NCBI GenBank assembly: GCA_022606425.2
Contig: JAHDVF020000744.1
Span: 62,001 to 126,000, forward strand
Length of the DNA stretch: 64,000 nucleotides
Reading direction: 5' to 3'
Source: Lepidostoma basale
Lineage: Eukaryota; Arthropoda; Insecta; Trichoptera; Lepidostomatidae
The notes under the pieces were generated by a model, which did no database searches, was not told the DNA's origin, and worked only from the letters and a program-made list of their open reading frames with translations. This document shows positions 9,294 to 19,333 of the stretch, piece by piece. The position numbers and the translations under genes were made by a program. Each line of letters opens with the position of its first letter. The stretch's first letter is position 1.

Positions 9294-9712
9294 CGAGGTT
9301 TGTTAAAAAAAGTATCGCGAATTTTGAATTTCCGCGGGTTACGCACATTCGTTTTTCGATATTTTGTGGTGTTATGTTGGTACTCATGTCTCTAACTTAT
9401 TCCGACAAGTTCAGCTATTTTGAATGTTCAGTTAATTTTTGAGAGCTGCTTTTTTTGCATTTGTTTTTGCTCGCCTTTCATCGATTTTTGCCCATTCCGA
9501 AAAATGGATTGAAGAATTTGTATAAAATTTTGAGTGAAAAACAAAATTAAGTGCGCGTACGCATTTCAAATGTTGACTACCTTTAACCGAAGCGAAAAAT
9601 GATTTTTTGAAGTGCTTCGAGGATTGGAAAAAACGTTGGCACAACAATTCATGAATAAATAAATAATTTTTGAAAAAACACAAAATTCGCGATATTTTTT
9701 TAACAGACCTCG
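9294..9712 (+). mobile_element. Internally deleted mariner-like element
   Basis: Terminal inverted repeats of at least 31 bases start CGAGGTTTGTTAAAAAAAG on the left and CGAGGTCTGTTAAAAAAAT on the right. The element is flanked by TA on both sides (9292-9293, 9713-9714). A transposase C-terminal remnant FEDWKKRWHN lies near 9620-9645. At 419 bp, against about 1.3 kb for an intact mariner, most of the transposase is missing. Confidence 0.85.
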
Positions 9713-9714
9713 TA

Positions 9715-10025
9715 TGTCTACAAAATTGCCGGTTTTGTCAATTCTTATATTTTTTACAAATTCAAATTATATATTTTTATTTTTTCATATATACATTACA
9801 AATATAAATACATTTATGCCAATTTGAAATAATGCATCAACATAGTAACACATGAACAAGTACGACGCTAATAATGCTAAATACTTAACAATAATTGGAG
9901 TATTGATTCTTAAATATGATGAATGTCGATATAAAGTTTCGTAATATTGTTTATAGAATATCTGTTGATTGTTTGAATGATTTATCATATTATTTTTACT
10001 GGAATATACTTTTTAGTAGATCTTA
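9715..10025. other. No recognised feature
   Basis: AT-rich sequence with short open frames only. Confidence 0.3.
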
Positions 10026-10027
10026 AT

Positions 10028-10160
10028 AGAGTGGTGGTCTAGGGGATAGAACGCTAGACTTCTAGTGAAGGGGACTGACGTTCAAGCCTGGACTCCTGAC
10101 TCCTTCTTCACAATAATGAGTTATTTTGCCCACATTGGCGATTGCATTAAAAAAGTGTGT
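10028..10160 (+). mobile_element. tRNA-derived SINE, family 2
   Basis: The head reads GGTGGTCTAGGGGATAGAAC (A-box region) and later GACGTTCAAGCCTGG (B-box region). The body has the family signature AATAATGAGTTATTTTGCCC. Copies at 12940 and 38095 share the order of these blocks. The tRNA-like arms do not close into a full cloverleaf. Confidence 0.75.
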
Positions 10161-10935
10161 ATTACAGTTGATTAAAATCATTTGTGTTTACCTTTACAAA
10201 AATGCATGAGTTACATAATATAAAAGTATACTTTTTTATTTGTCATTGTGGATTCTTTGTAGTTCAAAAAATAATGCGTAGTGGATACACACAAATATTA
10301 TTTAAAAATCAACAAATCTTTGATAAATTCAATGAAGCATAAAAAAATGAAGCTGGACCATAACTCAAATTAATATAAAAGAAGCGAACTTATTTCGTTG
10401 TCTTTTATTATATGAAATTATGACATAGCATGTTTTTCAAGAATACCCACGATTTTGTGCGGCATTCAAAGGGGTGGGCAACGAGAACGGCGCGGGGTGC
10501 GGAAATCACGTGACCACCGGAAACGAAGGTCTTTCGGGTCTTTCCGGTGTAATTTCGGGGGTCGCAGCTTGATAGAAGCTGTGCGGACCGTTTAAGTATC
10601 ATCTCATTCACTGGAGGAGAGATGTACGACCAAGATATATACAAGTTATAGTTCTATAAAATTCCGTTTTCCCTCTGACTTTTATGTTTGCCTCACTAGA
10701 CGAAATATGTTATTTTCATTATGCCCTTTCCATGATGGAAAAATGTTAGAAAGTGCGAATATAACAAGTTTTACGTATATTGTAATAAAATATTAATAAC
10801 GTTTATACTGTTGTTTATAAACCTTATGTGAAGAAAAAAAGGAATGTAACTTTTCAATGTTTTCTAATATTATTTCTTTATTTCTATTTTTCTTTTTTAT
10901 ACACTTTTTATATTCAACACTTTTATTAAAAATAA
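10161..10935. other. Unassigned; GC-richer host-like patch
   Basis: Positions 10440-10600 are distinctly GC-richer (GAACGGCGCGGGGTGCGG, CCGGAAACGAAGG). A reverse frame of 78 codons (10408-10644) crosses it but resembles nothing I know. The remainder is AT-rich. Confidence 0.3.
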
Positions 10936-10942
10936 AATCATA

Positions 10943-10977
10943 TAGACATGTTTCGGACAAACAGTCCTTCTTCAGTA
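10943..10977 (-). ncRNA. Hammerhead ribozyme motif, C3/G8 type
   Basis: The minus strand has the core CTGAAGA (complement 10969-10975), one extra A, stem II GGAC with GTCC around a 5-base loop, GAAA, the palindromic stem III ACATGT, and C17 (complement of G10945). Stem I starts with two pairs (TA with TA). All conserved residues are intact. Confidence 0.7.
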
Positions 10978-11480
10978 AGGATACATATTAATAAAAAAAT
11001 ATTATAAAATTGTTGATGTTTACATGATCTGACAGATGTTATAAAGATTTATTTTAAAGCGTTTATACTTTTGTTATAACAAATATTATGATTTAATTTA
11101 AAATTTAAAATTATAATTTTAGGTTCTTATTTCTTCTATTTTAATTTTTTTTTTCAAAAATATTAATTTTTAAATTTGGACATTGAAGCCGGGTGAGTTT
11201 CTTCCGAAACATATTTTTGAAGAGTGTAATGATTTAAATAAACATTGAATCTGCGGTTAGTTACTGATTAACTGAAAATAATAATAAGTATATCCATTGG
11301 AATTACAACAAGCTGTCAAATAAGCATTTTGGTAAATATATTTTATGTACCGTATTCTTGGGGTATTGGTTGCAGTAGTATTAAAAGCAGCGTAATTTTA
11401 ATCAAAATTTGTATGTTATCAAAAAAGCTTTATGGTCGATTGAAATATAAAAAATAATAGGTTTTCTTAAACAAGTAGTT
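10978..11480. other. AT-rich DNA; possible decayed Penelope-type repeat
   Basis: A degenerate CCGAAACATAT near 11198-11208 resembles the 3' half of the hammerhead motifs, but the 5' core is not recognisable. Nothing else is identified. Confidence 0.3.
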
Positions 11481-11554
11481 TTTTTATGGGATCACGTGCA
11501 AGTCATAATGCTTGTGGTTATCTTCAAAAGCATCCGCACAGACTGTTTTATCTT

Positions 11555-11700
11555 CCAAAATGCATAACCAAACTGTCTCTGACGATGCCGGTGGGGAGAG
11601 CAATCAAACTGCTGTACATGATCGCTTTGGAGATCGACATTTTTCATATTGACGAAACACTATTCCAAAGGAAAATACTCCAAATATTGGAAAGTATACG
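11555..11700 (+). pseudogene. Unclassified LINE C-terminal fragment
   Basis: The translation SLTMPVGRAIKLLYMIALEIDIFHIDETLFQRKILQILESI matches the reverse-strand copies at 28500-28770 (PVGRAIKLLNMIASEIDFFHIRESTFRTQILLTLESI) and 45890-46170. Three dispersed copies with truncated ends argue for a non-LTR element. I do not recognise its clade. Confidence 0.6.
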
Positions 11701-11829
11701 TATTCAGCCTCATTAACGTCGCACTTGTTAGTGTGTTAATATGTAGACTTATTATTTTAAATCTGCGAATGGAATGTTTTTGTATTTGTAATATCTACTC
11801 GAGGATTGAGGATTAACAGATCTAAAACA

Positions 11830-11935
11830 AAGATAAAGATAATAAACAAAGCTGACCAACTCAGAAACACGGGTTTACAGGATGGACACGACCCTCAAAC
11901 ACGATGAATACGAAGAAGAAGAAGAAGAAGAAATG
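11830..11935 (+). mobile_element. LINE 3' terminus with GAA tail
   Basis: The end ADQLRNTGLQDGHDPQTR, a stop, then a run of six GAA units (about 11914-11932) is typical of insect non-LTR 3' ends. Only the last hundred bases are present. Confidence 0.6.
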
Positions 11936-11974
11936 TCTATTTGGATAAATAAATAAAAATAATTTTAAATTGAA

Positions 11975-12298
11975 TAGCGTCATCTCTGCGAATGATGTAT
12001 GAACAAAATAATGAAAGGATCATTAGAATGGTTTGGACATATGGAAAGACTGAATGAAGAAAGAATGGTAAAAAAATTATATGTTAACGTGATAATGGAA
12101 CCAGAAATAGAGAAGAATAGAGAAAACGTGGCACAAGCAAATAAATCAAATATTGAATGTCGGCAATGTGAGGAGTCAGAAAAATCGACGCGCGTGCATG
12201 ACCCGATGTATGAATGTTGAAGAAGCGAGAGAAATATGTCACGAAAGAAAAGTGTGGCAGTCCATTCTTTCTGCCTACCCCTTTGATGGTTAGTTAGT
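11975..12298 (+). pseudogene. RTE 3' fragment, TTAG subfamily
   Basis: The frame starting at 11999 encodes MNKIMKGSLEWFGHMERLNEERMVKKLYVN and then shifts. CGCGCGTGCATGACCCGATG and GTGTGGCAGTCCATTC follow. The end reads CTACCCCTTTGATGGTTAGTTAG, where CGGGGAGACGGCG has been deleted. Confidence 0.85.
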
Positions 12299-12938
12299 TT
12301 TTCATATCTGGCCAACGCTTCGGAATTATTTAACTTGAAATTGGAGGCTCCAAGCTTATTGAAAACGTCAATTTTAGAAGGCAAGCATATTTATCCAAGA
12401 TCCCAAGATTACTTACTATATATCAATTGCGATTATGTAAGCACAGTTTTTTTTCAACACTTACAAAGGAAGCAATCTCTTGTTTTACAGTATTTCAGGC
12501 ACTAAAAAAATAGAGAAGTCTCATCAAGCAGCTCCAACCACGAAGCATTGTCTCGGGCCAATCGAGTCTCGTTAAAAAAGCTCCGGTCCGCACAATAAAC
12601 CGCCACACAATGGCGCCCATAAACGGGAGCGCCCTTCACTCGAGATGTTTGGCGTCGCTAAACTTACATTGTCACATCGCCTTGTTTGTCTAAAGTTACA
12701 GAAGAGGGTTTTGCTCCTCTGCGTTTGCACCTCAATTGTAAAGTTGCTTGTGAAATACTTTTACACAACTACACATATTTACGTTTATTTTACGTTCTTA
12801 CACAGAATTTTTTGCTAACTAATAAAAACATTGCATATTAGCTTGGAAAAAAATCTTCAATGAGGCTCAAATACTTCAGAAGTTTTACGGCTAAAGAAAT
12901 AAGGATTTCCATTGTTATGCAAAGTTTTTAATCAATAC
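12299..12938. other. Host-like DNA, GC-richer core
   Basis: Positions 12510-12740 have balanced composition (CTCGGGCCAATCGAGTCTCG, GGCGCCCATAAACGGGAGC) with no repeat or protein match. A regulatory or other conserved host element is possible but unsupported beyond composition. Confidence 0.3.
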
Positions 12939-12939
12939 A

Positions 12940-13045
12940 ATCGGGTGAAAGTCTAGAGGATAGAACGCTTGGCTCCTGATCCAGGGTCTTGGGTTCATAA
13001 AAATGAGCTATTCTTTGCTCATACTAAAGGTTGTAAAATAATTTC
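12940..13045 (+). mobile_element. SINE family 2, truncated
   Basis: The sequence follows the 10028 copy: GTCTAGAGGATAGAACGCTTGG, CCAGGGTCTTGGGTTC, then AAAATGAGCTATTCTTTGCTC. A block of about 20 bases after the B box is missing. Confidence 0.7.
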
Positions 13046-13099
13046 TAATATCAATGATTAAATCTTTGCTGTTAGTCTTAAAAAAATACTAATTAAGAC

Positions 13100-13285
13100 G
13101 TCGGTTTCAAGAAGTTTTATTATAAATGGAAATGACATGTTTTTCCATTCCGGGCATTATAATTTTTTTTTCCTTTTTTCTCACATTTGATAATGCCTAA
13201 GAAAAACAAACACATCATTCCCATTACTTTAATAAAACTTCCAAAAAACATATGATTCAACTAGTTCTAATTATTTAATCATTGT
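13100..13285. repeat. Palindromic repeat, TCTAGAA family
   Basis: The left arm (TTTTATTATAAATGGAAATG, ACATG) and right arm (TTGATAATGCC, CATCATTCCCATT, AATAAAACTTCC) are decayed reverse complements. They match the better-preserved member at 42340-42520. The right-hand core is TTGATAA (13188-13194), but GAAAC has become CAAAC. Confidence 0.6.
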
Positions 13286-13339
13286 TGTTTGGTGTTTTAC
13301 ACCATTGTTCCAGAAACAAGTTTTTTTGCACTGAAGAAG

Positions 13340-13390
13340 GATGTGTACAGTTCGAAACTCGTTTGTGAAAAGTTTAAAGAAGTAATGCAA
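13340..13390 (+). ncRNA. Possible decayed hammerhead-like motif
   Basis: CTGAAGA (13332-13338), an extra A, then GGATGTG..., TTC, GAAAC and TCGTTTG follow the expected order, but stem II is weak and stem III is not a clean palindrome. It may be an unrelated match or a decayed copy. Confidence 0.25.
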
Positions 13391-14534
13391 AAATGTTCTG
13401 ATTTTACAATGTTTTCCAAAAGTTATTCATTGTGTGTATTAGGAATACAAAATGATGGCGAATTTGAAAGAAAAACATTAGTTATATTCATAGTAAAGGA
13501 TATATATTGGGGATTTAACTATGACAAATTGATGCAGATCTCAAACATAGCTTTGGAGTGAATAAATACTGAATTAAGTCGAGATTTTGGTGTCTGTGCA
13601 CAATGTACATAACCTATGGTAATCACTATTATACTTCACAGTAGCAGCCTTCGGGACCGGAAGTCCCCTCAAGCAATACAGCTTTCGGATGCAACTTTGT
13701 TACCTCATTACACTACTTAGTGGGAAGCTTTGTACGCAACTTGGGAGGTTTATTGTCAAGTACTTCTTATTTAGGGTTGTGATACAACTTGTATCTTATT
13801 ACTTTTTACCTTTACTAAAACCATTTAAAACAAAAAGAAAGACCTTAATATCATGAAGCCAACGTAATCGATTGAACCAAAAAATATTCTAAATGGTTTT
13901 CTACACCAATCAAATAAACTAATTTAAAATGCGCAAATATTCAAAAACTGATTTGAAATAAATTATGCCCACTTAAATTATAATGCTTATATCTGTTATT
14001 TTTTAATATACTTTAATATTATATGTTATTTAATGTGCGCTTTGTCGTAGCTCGATATTTTAAAATATTTAACGGAAATCCGCCCAGGCATTTACTAGTT
14101 TATTATTTAAATATTATTAGAACTTTCAAATTTTATAATAACACTACTTTTTTTGTTAATATTTTGTAATACATTTTAGAAAAAAAAAACTTTTTTTAAT
14201 AAATCAAAACCAAAAATAATGCTGTTTTGTTCACTGTCGAAATTCCAATTAGATAGTATTCGAAATTATAATTATTAGTTCTGCACAACAATATTAAAAG
14301 ATTTTGAATAAGCGACGCATAATTTACTTTATCATAATTTTAAAATTAAAAATCACTATATTCGGAAACCCATCGCTTTGTCTAGAAGTTTTCAAACGCC
14401 TTGCATAAAATACCGCTCAGAACGGAAAGTTCTCAAGGAATAGTAGAGGAAGAAGGTCATAATAGATTTGTCTATGCACAAACTTAGTTTACATATTAAA
14501 CTATGTGTCTTCAGACCTTACATCTTATAGGGAA
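13391..14534. other. Host-like DNA without recognised repeat
   Basis: No transposable element signature. Positions 13600-13760 have balanced composition (CAGCCTTCGGGACCGGAAG). The open frame 13289-13561 resembles no family I know. Confidence 0.3.
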
Positions 14535-15135
14535 CAACTAACTAACTAACTAACCATCGCGCCGTCTCTCCAGACGGGTAGGCAGAAAGAATGGACGGCC
14601 ACACTATTCTGTCCTGATACACAATATTGTCATGCATGCACGTAAATTTTTCCGACTCCTCAGGTGACCGACATTGAATATTTGATTGATTTGATAGTGC
14701 CACGTGTTACTCGGCCTTCCTATTTTTCGAGCTCCTTTCACGTCGTTTACATAAACCTTCTTCACCATTCTCTTTTCACTCATACTTTCCTTGTGTCCAA
14801 ACCATCTTAACGAACCTTTCATTATTTTGTTCATAACACTTTCATTCGCACCGCATTCACTTCTTATACTTGCATTTGACACTCTATCATATACAGAGTT
14901 ATCACACATTCGTCTTAGAGATCTCATTTCTACTGCATTTATTCTACGAGTACTTTCATCCTTCATTTGCCAGTTTCATGTTTCACTTCCATACGTAAGG
15001 GTCGGTACTAGATCCGGATAATTATGCACTGCTATCTTGCTTTTTTTGATAAGCTTTTGTTTGCGATGACAACTTCAAGTACACCCTTGACTCTGTTGCC
15101 TGCCCCAACCCTTCTTTCAATATCCTTATAGGGAA
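14535..15135 (-). pseudogene. RTE 3' fragment, TTAG subfamily
   Basis: The reverse strand gives WQMKDESTRRINAVEMRSLRRMCDNSVYDRVSNASIRSECGANESVMNKIMKGSLRWFGHKESMSEKRMVKKVYVNDVKGARKIGRPSNTWHYQINQIFNVGH, followed by a broken end and a TTAG-type tail at 14527-14545. Upstream it extends to RRVGAGNRVKGVLEVVI near 15120. The copy is 5' truncated. Confidence 0.9.
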
Positions 15136-15283
15136 TATGTAAATCATTTTAATTACATTTGTCAGCGTTAAAAAACACACTTTTTATATAATATATAGTT
15201 AAAAAACGAAGTTAATTTGTACCGTATAAGATAGTTTCAGATGCAATTATATGTAGTGAATGCAGTTTAAATAAAAGTGTTAT

Positions 15284-15450
15284 GAACAAAATAATAGTAG
15301 GGTCATTAAAATGGCTTACACTTTTTAAAATAATTGATGAAGAAAGAATAGTAAAAAGTACGTGCTAAATAACGTGCGTACATGACACGATGTATGAATG
15401 TTGAAGAAACAAGACAAGTATGTCTGTGTAGTAGTTCATTCTTTCTCCCA
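15284..15450 (+). pseudogene. RTE 3' fragment, strongly decayed
   Basis: GTTATGAACAAAATAATAG..., GGTCATTAAAATGGCT, GATGAAGAAAGAATAGTAA and CATGACACGATGTATGAATG follow the RTE order with several deletions. The end (TTCATTCTTTCTCCC) is truncated before the tail. Confidence 0.7.
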
Positions 15451-15985
15451 TTTAAAATTCTCTCATGAATCGTTTGAACATACATATGAACCTCAAACCT
15501 ATCAAATTTTTTCCGTCAAATTATTCAATCTTACATATTATATTTAATATACGTTTAATATGTGTACGAGTATATACGCAATTTTTTTCAATATTTTATA
15601 ATTAATGGTTGTAAGAATATAATCATTTAAAAGCGTAAACACATTTTTTCAGTAAGTTCCTCTAAAGTCACTTTTTCATAATTGATAAATAGGCGGGATG
15701 ACTTTTAAACTTTTTACTATTTATTGACATGCACCTATTTTTAATCAATATATTGTCTTAATATTATTTATACTCGTATGTATGAGATAAATATATGGTT
15801 TTAGACCGTTTCTTTTATGGGATGTGTTATTCAGTATAACAAATGAAAATATTGTGCTATACGTTTGTATAATAAAAACTCTATATCTGTTAGAACAATG
15901 CGTGTGGTTAATTGCGTAATTTATTATTTTCCGACTCAATGATTTCATCGTGAACCACTCTTTATTAAATTATTTTGGTCACGTA
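15451..15985. other. AT-rich DNA without recognised feature
   Basis: No repeat, RNA or protein similarity noticed. Confidence 0.3.
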
Positions 15986-16129
15986 CGTATTTTATTACGT
16001 AGATTTTCACGGTTGGAAGAAATATGTTTTTTTTTTGTGATTTTGGGAAAATCCGTGTAACTCATCTTTCGCGATCGACGTTTCGAAGATTGTTGCAGTC
16101 TCCAAATTCAGGGTAGTTATAACTACCTA

Positions 16130-16161
16130 CCGATTATTATTATTATTATTATTATTATTTT
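16130..16161. repeat. ATT microsatellite
   Basis: About ten ATT units in a row, located next to the SINE inserted in the palindrome apex. Confidence 0.9.
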
Positions 16162-16209
16162 GTTGAATCACTCTTTACATATTGACAGTATGAGCCAAAT
16201 CGATGGAAA

Positions 16210-16358
16210 GGGTATTACAGCTATCACAGTGATATTATTGTCACGTGAATTCTACACCAGACCAAAGACAGTATGACAATCACTCTGCCCTCGCCGGGAA
16301 TCGAACCCGGAACCTTCGGGGTGGCAGTCACTGCACTTACCACTCGGCCACGAAGGTC
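16210..16358 (-). mobile_element. SINE family 1 in palindrome apex
   Basis: The minus strand reads GACCTTCGTGGCCGAGTGGT (A box), GAAGGTTCCGGGTTCGATTC (B box), then TCTGGTGTAGAATTCACGTG. The tRNA head is the best preserved in the window. The 3' body is truncated shortly after the signature. Confidence 0.85.
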
Positions 16359-16379
16359 GTCAGTTCTAACCATAACATA

Positions 16380-16420
16380 ACTACTCTGAAGATGGAGACT
16401 GCAACGATCTCCATAACGGC
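16380..16420 (+). ncRNA. Decayed hammerhead motif, GGAGA stem II
   Basis: The core CTGAAGA (16384-16390), extra T, stem II GGAGA with TCTCC and a 9-base loop are intact. The conserved GAAAC has become ATAAC and stem III is altered. On the left arm (minus strand, near 16077-16111) GAAACGTC is retained while the core has changed to CTGAATT, so each arm preserves the half the other lost. Confidence 0.5.
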
Positions 16421-16490
16421 AATCGAGAAAGTCGAGTTACAAGGATTTTCCAAAGATCCCTAAAAAACACATACGTATATTTTTTTATTA

Positions 16491-17335
16491 TTATTTCATT
16501 TACTACTTCATTGAAAATCACCAGACTCTAACTGGTAATCCTAGTTTTAATCTTTTCAACGTTCAATAAAATACAGACGTCCTTAATAATAATTTTAAAA
16601 ATATTCTTACCATATTTGTACACTCGTGTATTCTGATGGATACAAAGTATCGTTACTGATAATACTATCAAATTATATTAATGCTTCTTCTTCGAGTTTC
16701 AATCCTAGGGTTATCCCTATAGCTTTATCCCCTAGCTTTAATGTGGTAGTTTTCTGTTGCTTTACACAACGGGACTTAATTACAATACCTAAGATTTTTT
16801 GATGTCAACTTCGGCTTCGTTTTTATATAATGTCAAATGAGTTTATTGAAAATTTTAAAACGTTCTTAACCTTCTTTTGTTTTTATTCAATTATATTAAA
16901 ACAAATAGGAAGCCATCATTTATATACTGGGGCAAAATGTTAAGAATTCGGAACACTTACTAAGAAACTGCCTCGTGGGAGAAATCCATCAATTCTCAAT
17001 ACAATGGAAAGTTTTTGTAACTTTGCCCAGTTTTTTCGTCGCAATAATATATGAGGATTGTTGAACGGCATACCAATCGCTGTAATACTAAGTTTTCGCA
17101 AAAAAAAACTTTAATTTCATATCCAGACGAAAGAATAGTTTTGGGATATTTTTTACGACATTTTCGTGGAAATGAAACGACTGTAAAACGTTAGTAATAA
17201 AAAAAATATGTTTTTGAAATTTCGCTTTTTTCCTTTCAACACAATCCAGTGTTTTTAAGTATCAATGGACAGAGTAAGATTGTTAACTTTTCTTATTTTA
17301 ATTTAAAAATATTATTATTGGGTTCCAATAGTTTT
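16491..17335. other. AT-rich DNA without recognised feature
   Basis: No repeat relationship or coding similarity noticed. Positions 16700-16780 are near-neutral in composition. Confidence 0.3.
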
Positions 17336-17339
17336 TCCA

Positions 17340-17510
17340 TCGGATCGAACATTGTGATGTTTGTTTCGAAGATTGCTGCAGTCCCCAAATTCAGGGTAAT
17401 TATAACTACTTACCACTTCTAACCATAACATAACTGCCCTGAAAATCTCCAAAATCCTAGTCGGAAAAGTCGAGTTACAAGAATTTTCCAAAGATCCCCA
17501 AAAAAAAACT
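17340..17510. repeat. Penelope-type palindrome, sister of 15990-16490
   Basis: The copy contains GTTTCGAAGATTGCTGCAGT and CCCAAATTCAGGGTAATTAT, then ACCATAACATAACTGCCCTG and AGTCGAGTTACAAGAATTTT. The apex is uninterrupted, which gives the pre-insertion state of the sister copy. Hammerhead residues are degraded on both arms. Confidence 0.6.
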
Positions 17511-17878
17511 CATTTTTTAAATAAAGACATTTTTTGATAACTCTGCCGTGATAAAATAAAATATGATTCTTATTCATGTTCAGGTTATTTTTAATATTAT
17601 TCATTAACATATTACAGATAAAAAAAACTTTAATAACTCATGTCTTGGATCATATCTTCTCGTAGCAACAGTAGAATGCAATGAATGAATGCGATGGTCA
17701 AAAACTGTGAAAGTGAGGAGTCTTATTAGGCAGAAGTAAAAAATTCAGCTGGCTGGCATGCGGGAAGGGAGAGTGAAGCACAACTTTGGTATGAGAGCTT
17801 ACATCGTGTAACACCATTTTGAAACACCATAAAAATAATAAACCACCCAAGATGATTCACATACATATTCTTCTTCCA
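17511..17878. other. No recognised feature
   Basis: Mixed AT-rich DNA; nothing identified. Confidence 0.3.
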
Positions 17879-17879
17879 A

Positions 17880-18095
17880 ACCATGTCATCCTCGATGTTG
17901 GAAATAACTTCTAAAGAGACTTCTTGTCTTGCGCTACCCTGAACAAGCCATCTGCGTTACCGTTATTTCAGTACAATCTGTGATGTTGTGCAGCCAAGAC
18001 GTTGGTATTCAGACAGGATCAATTTTCTCTATTCTTATAGGTAGGAGAATCTCATATTTGTCTCCACGCAAGATGTGACCTAGATAAGAAAGCTT
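17880..18095 (-). pseudogene. LINE reverse transcriptase C-terminal fragment
   Basis: The reverse strand begins KLSYLGHILRGDKYEILLPIRIEKIDPV, then a stop, and then TDCTEITVTQMACSG. The YLGHxLRGxKYxLL block is shared with the plus-strand fragment at 50467 (SYLGHMLRGEKYHLLRL). Stops and shifts are frequent. Confidence 0.6.
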
Positions 18096-18208
18096 ACGAA
18101 CATTTAAACAATTCTCTGTTAAAATGAGATATCCTTAAGACTTCTGAATTGCTAATCAAATCTGTATTAACTTACATGTACTCTATAGATAACTTTTTAG
18201 AACAATTC

Positions 18209-18445
18209 GACCTTCGTGGCAGAATGGTAAGATCTCTGACTTCCATACCAAAGGTTCCGCGTTCGATTCCCGGCGATGGCAGTGTGATTGTCACACTGCC
18301 TTTGGTCTGGTGTAGAATTCACGTGACAATAAAATGGCGATAAATTGGCTACCTATCACATATCATGAGAATCATCAATATAATAGCTAAAATTAATGTG
18401 TATACAGTTATTGGGTTCAAAATAACCTGTTTGTTGTATACATAA
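18209..18445 (+). mobile_element. SINE family 1, longest copy
   Basis: This copy has the full order: tRNA head GACCTTCGTGGCAGAATGG, B box GGTTCCGCGTTCGATTCC, GTGTGATTGTCACACTGCC (a self-complementary spot), the signature TGGTCTGGTGTAGAATTC, ATAAAATGGCGATAAATTGG, and the tail to ATTGGGTTCAAAATAACC. It provides the reference for the shorter copies. Confidence 0.85.
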
Positions 18446-19325
18446 AAAAAAATAATAAAAAATATAGAATATATTATAACCAATATTCAGAAAAGTACTA
18501 TTTCAATGGCCAAATTCCAGAAAAAAATATTTTTAATAGAAATATTTTAACAACAGTAGTTTACGGATGCCATCTTGTAACTAGATCTTTTAATATTATA
18601 TAGATCTGAATGGAAAAATTAGTATTGTTTCAAATACATTGTTTACGTAATTAAATATTCTCTGAATAATTGTTGTATATTTTGTAGAAAATAATATCGC
18701 AGAATTCATTAATATTGAGACGTGTGAAGGTAAATAAACAAAATAATAAACTGCTTTCTTGGAATTTCGTTGTTCTTAAATACATATTAGCACATCGTTT
18801 GGATGTTCATAAGGTGGAATATTATTTTTCGCTGGAAATTTAGAATTAACGCAAATTTCAAATAATACATTTTGGCGAATCGCTAGATAAGCTTGTGTAA
18901 GGATTTCGAGAAAAGGGTGAGAACGGTACAAATTCCCCTTTATTATCCAGAATATTAAAACAATGATATGAGCAAACAAAGGAGCTAGCCCCACGAACAC
19001 ATATCGTTTATATTCCACAATCCCACAGCGTCTTCCGGCTCTTCGTTAGTATTACGGAAAATTTAATTTGGGCACTTATTTTCTTTGTAAAGTTCCAGGC
19101 CGGACCTAATTGTATCCCCTGAGTCCAGCTCTTGTTTGCTGCTAGCTACGTTGAAGGTAGGCAATAGGAATGGGATTGACCAAAAAAATATCGAATAAAA
19201 AATCGATTATTTTTCATAGTGACATTTTTTGATTATTCAGACACACGTTAGTACATCGAATGAATCATATACATATGTTTTAATGTTTAAAGCAGATTTG
19301 TAAGTATATTTTTATATTATATAAT
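18446..19325. other. AT-rich DNA without recognised feature
   Basis: No mobile element signature was noticed; the 80-codon reverse frame at 18776-19018 matches no known family. Confidence 0.3.
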
Positions 19326-19333
19326 ATATACTC

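Larger units (their letters stand above)
15990..16490. repeat. Penelope-type palindrome opened by SINE and ATT array
   Basis: The left arm (AAAATCCGTGTAACTC, GACGTTTCGAAGATTG, TGCAGTCTCCAAATTCAGGG) is mirrored by the right arm (CTGAAGATGGAGACTGCAA, AAGTCGAGTTACAAGGATTTT). A sister copy at 17340-17510 keeps the arms close together, around TAATTATAACTACTTACC. Here the apex instead holds an ATT microsatellite and a SINE, so those came later. Confidence 0.65.

Noticed and set aside
11165..11225. Hammerhead at CCGAAACATAT
   Set aside because: No CTGANGA or TTGANAA core upstream and stem II does not form convincingly.
16280..16358. Functional tRNA genes at SINE heads
   Set aside because: A and B boxes are present but acceptor arms do not pair and a SINE body follows in each copy.
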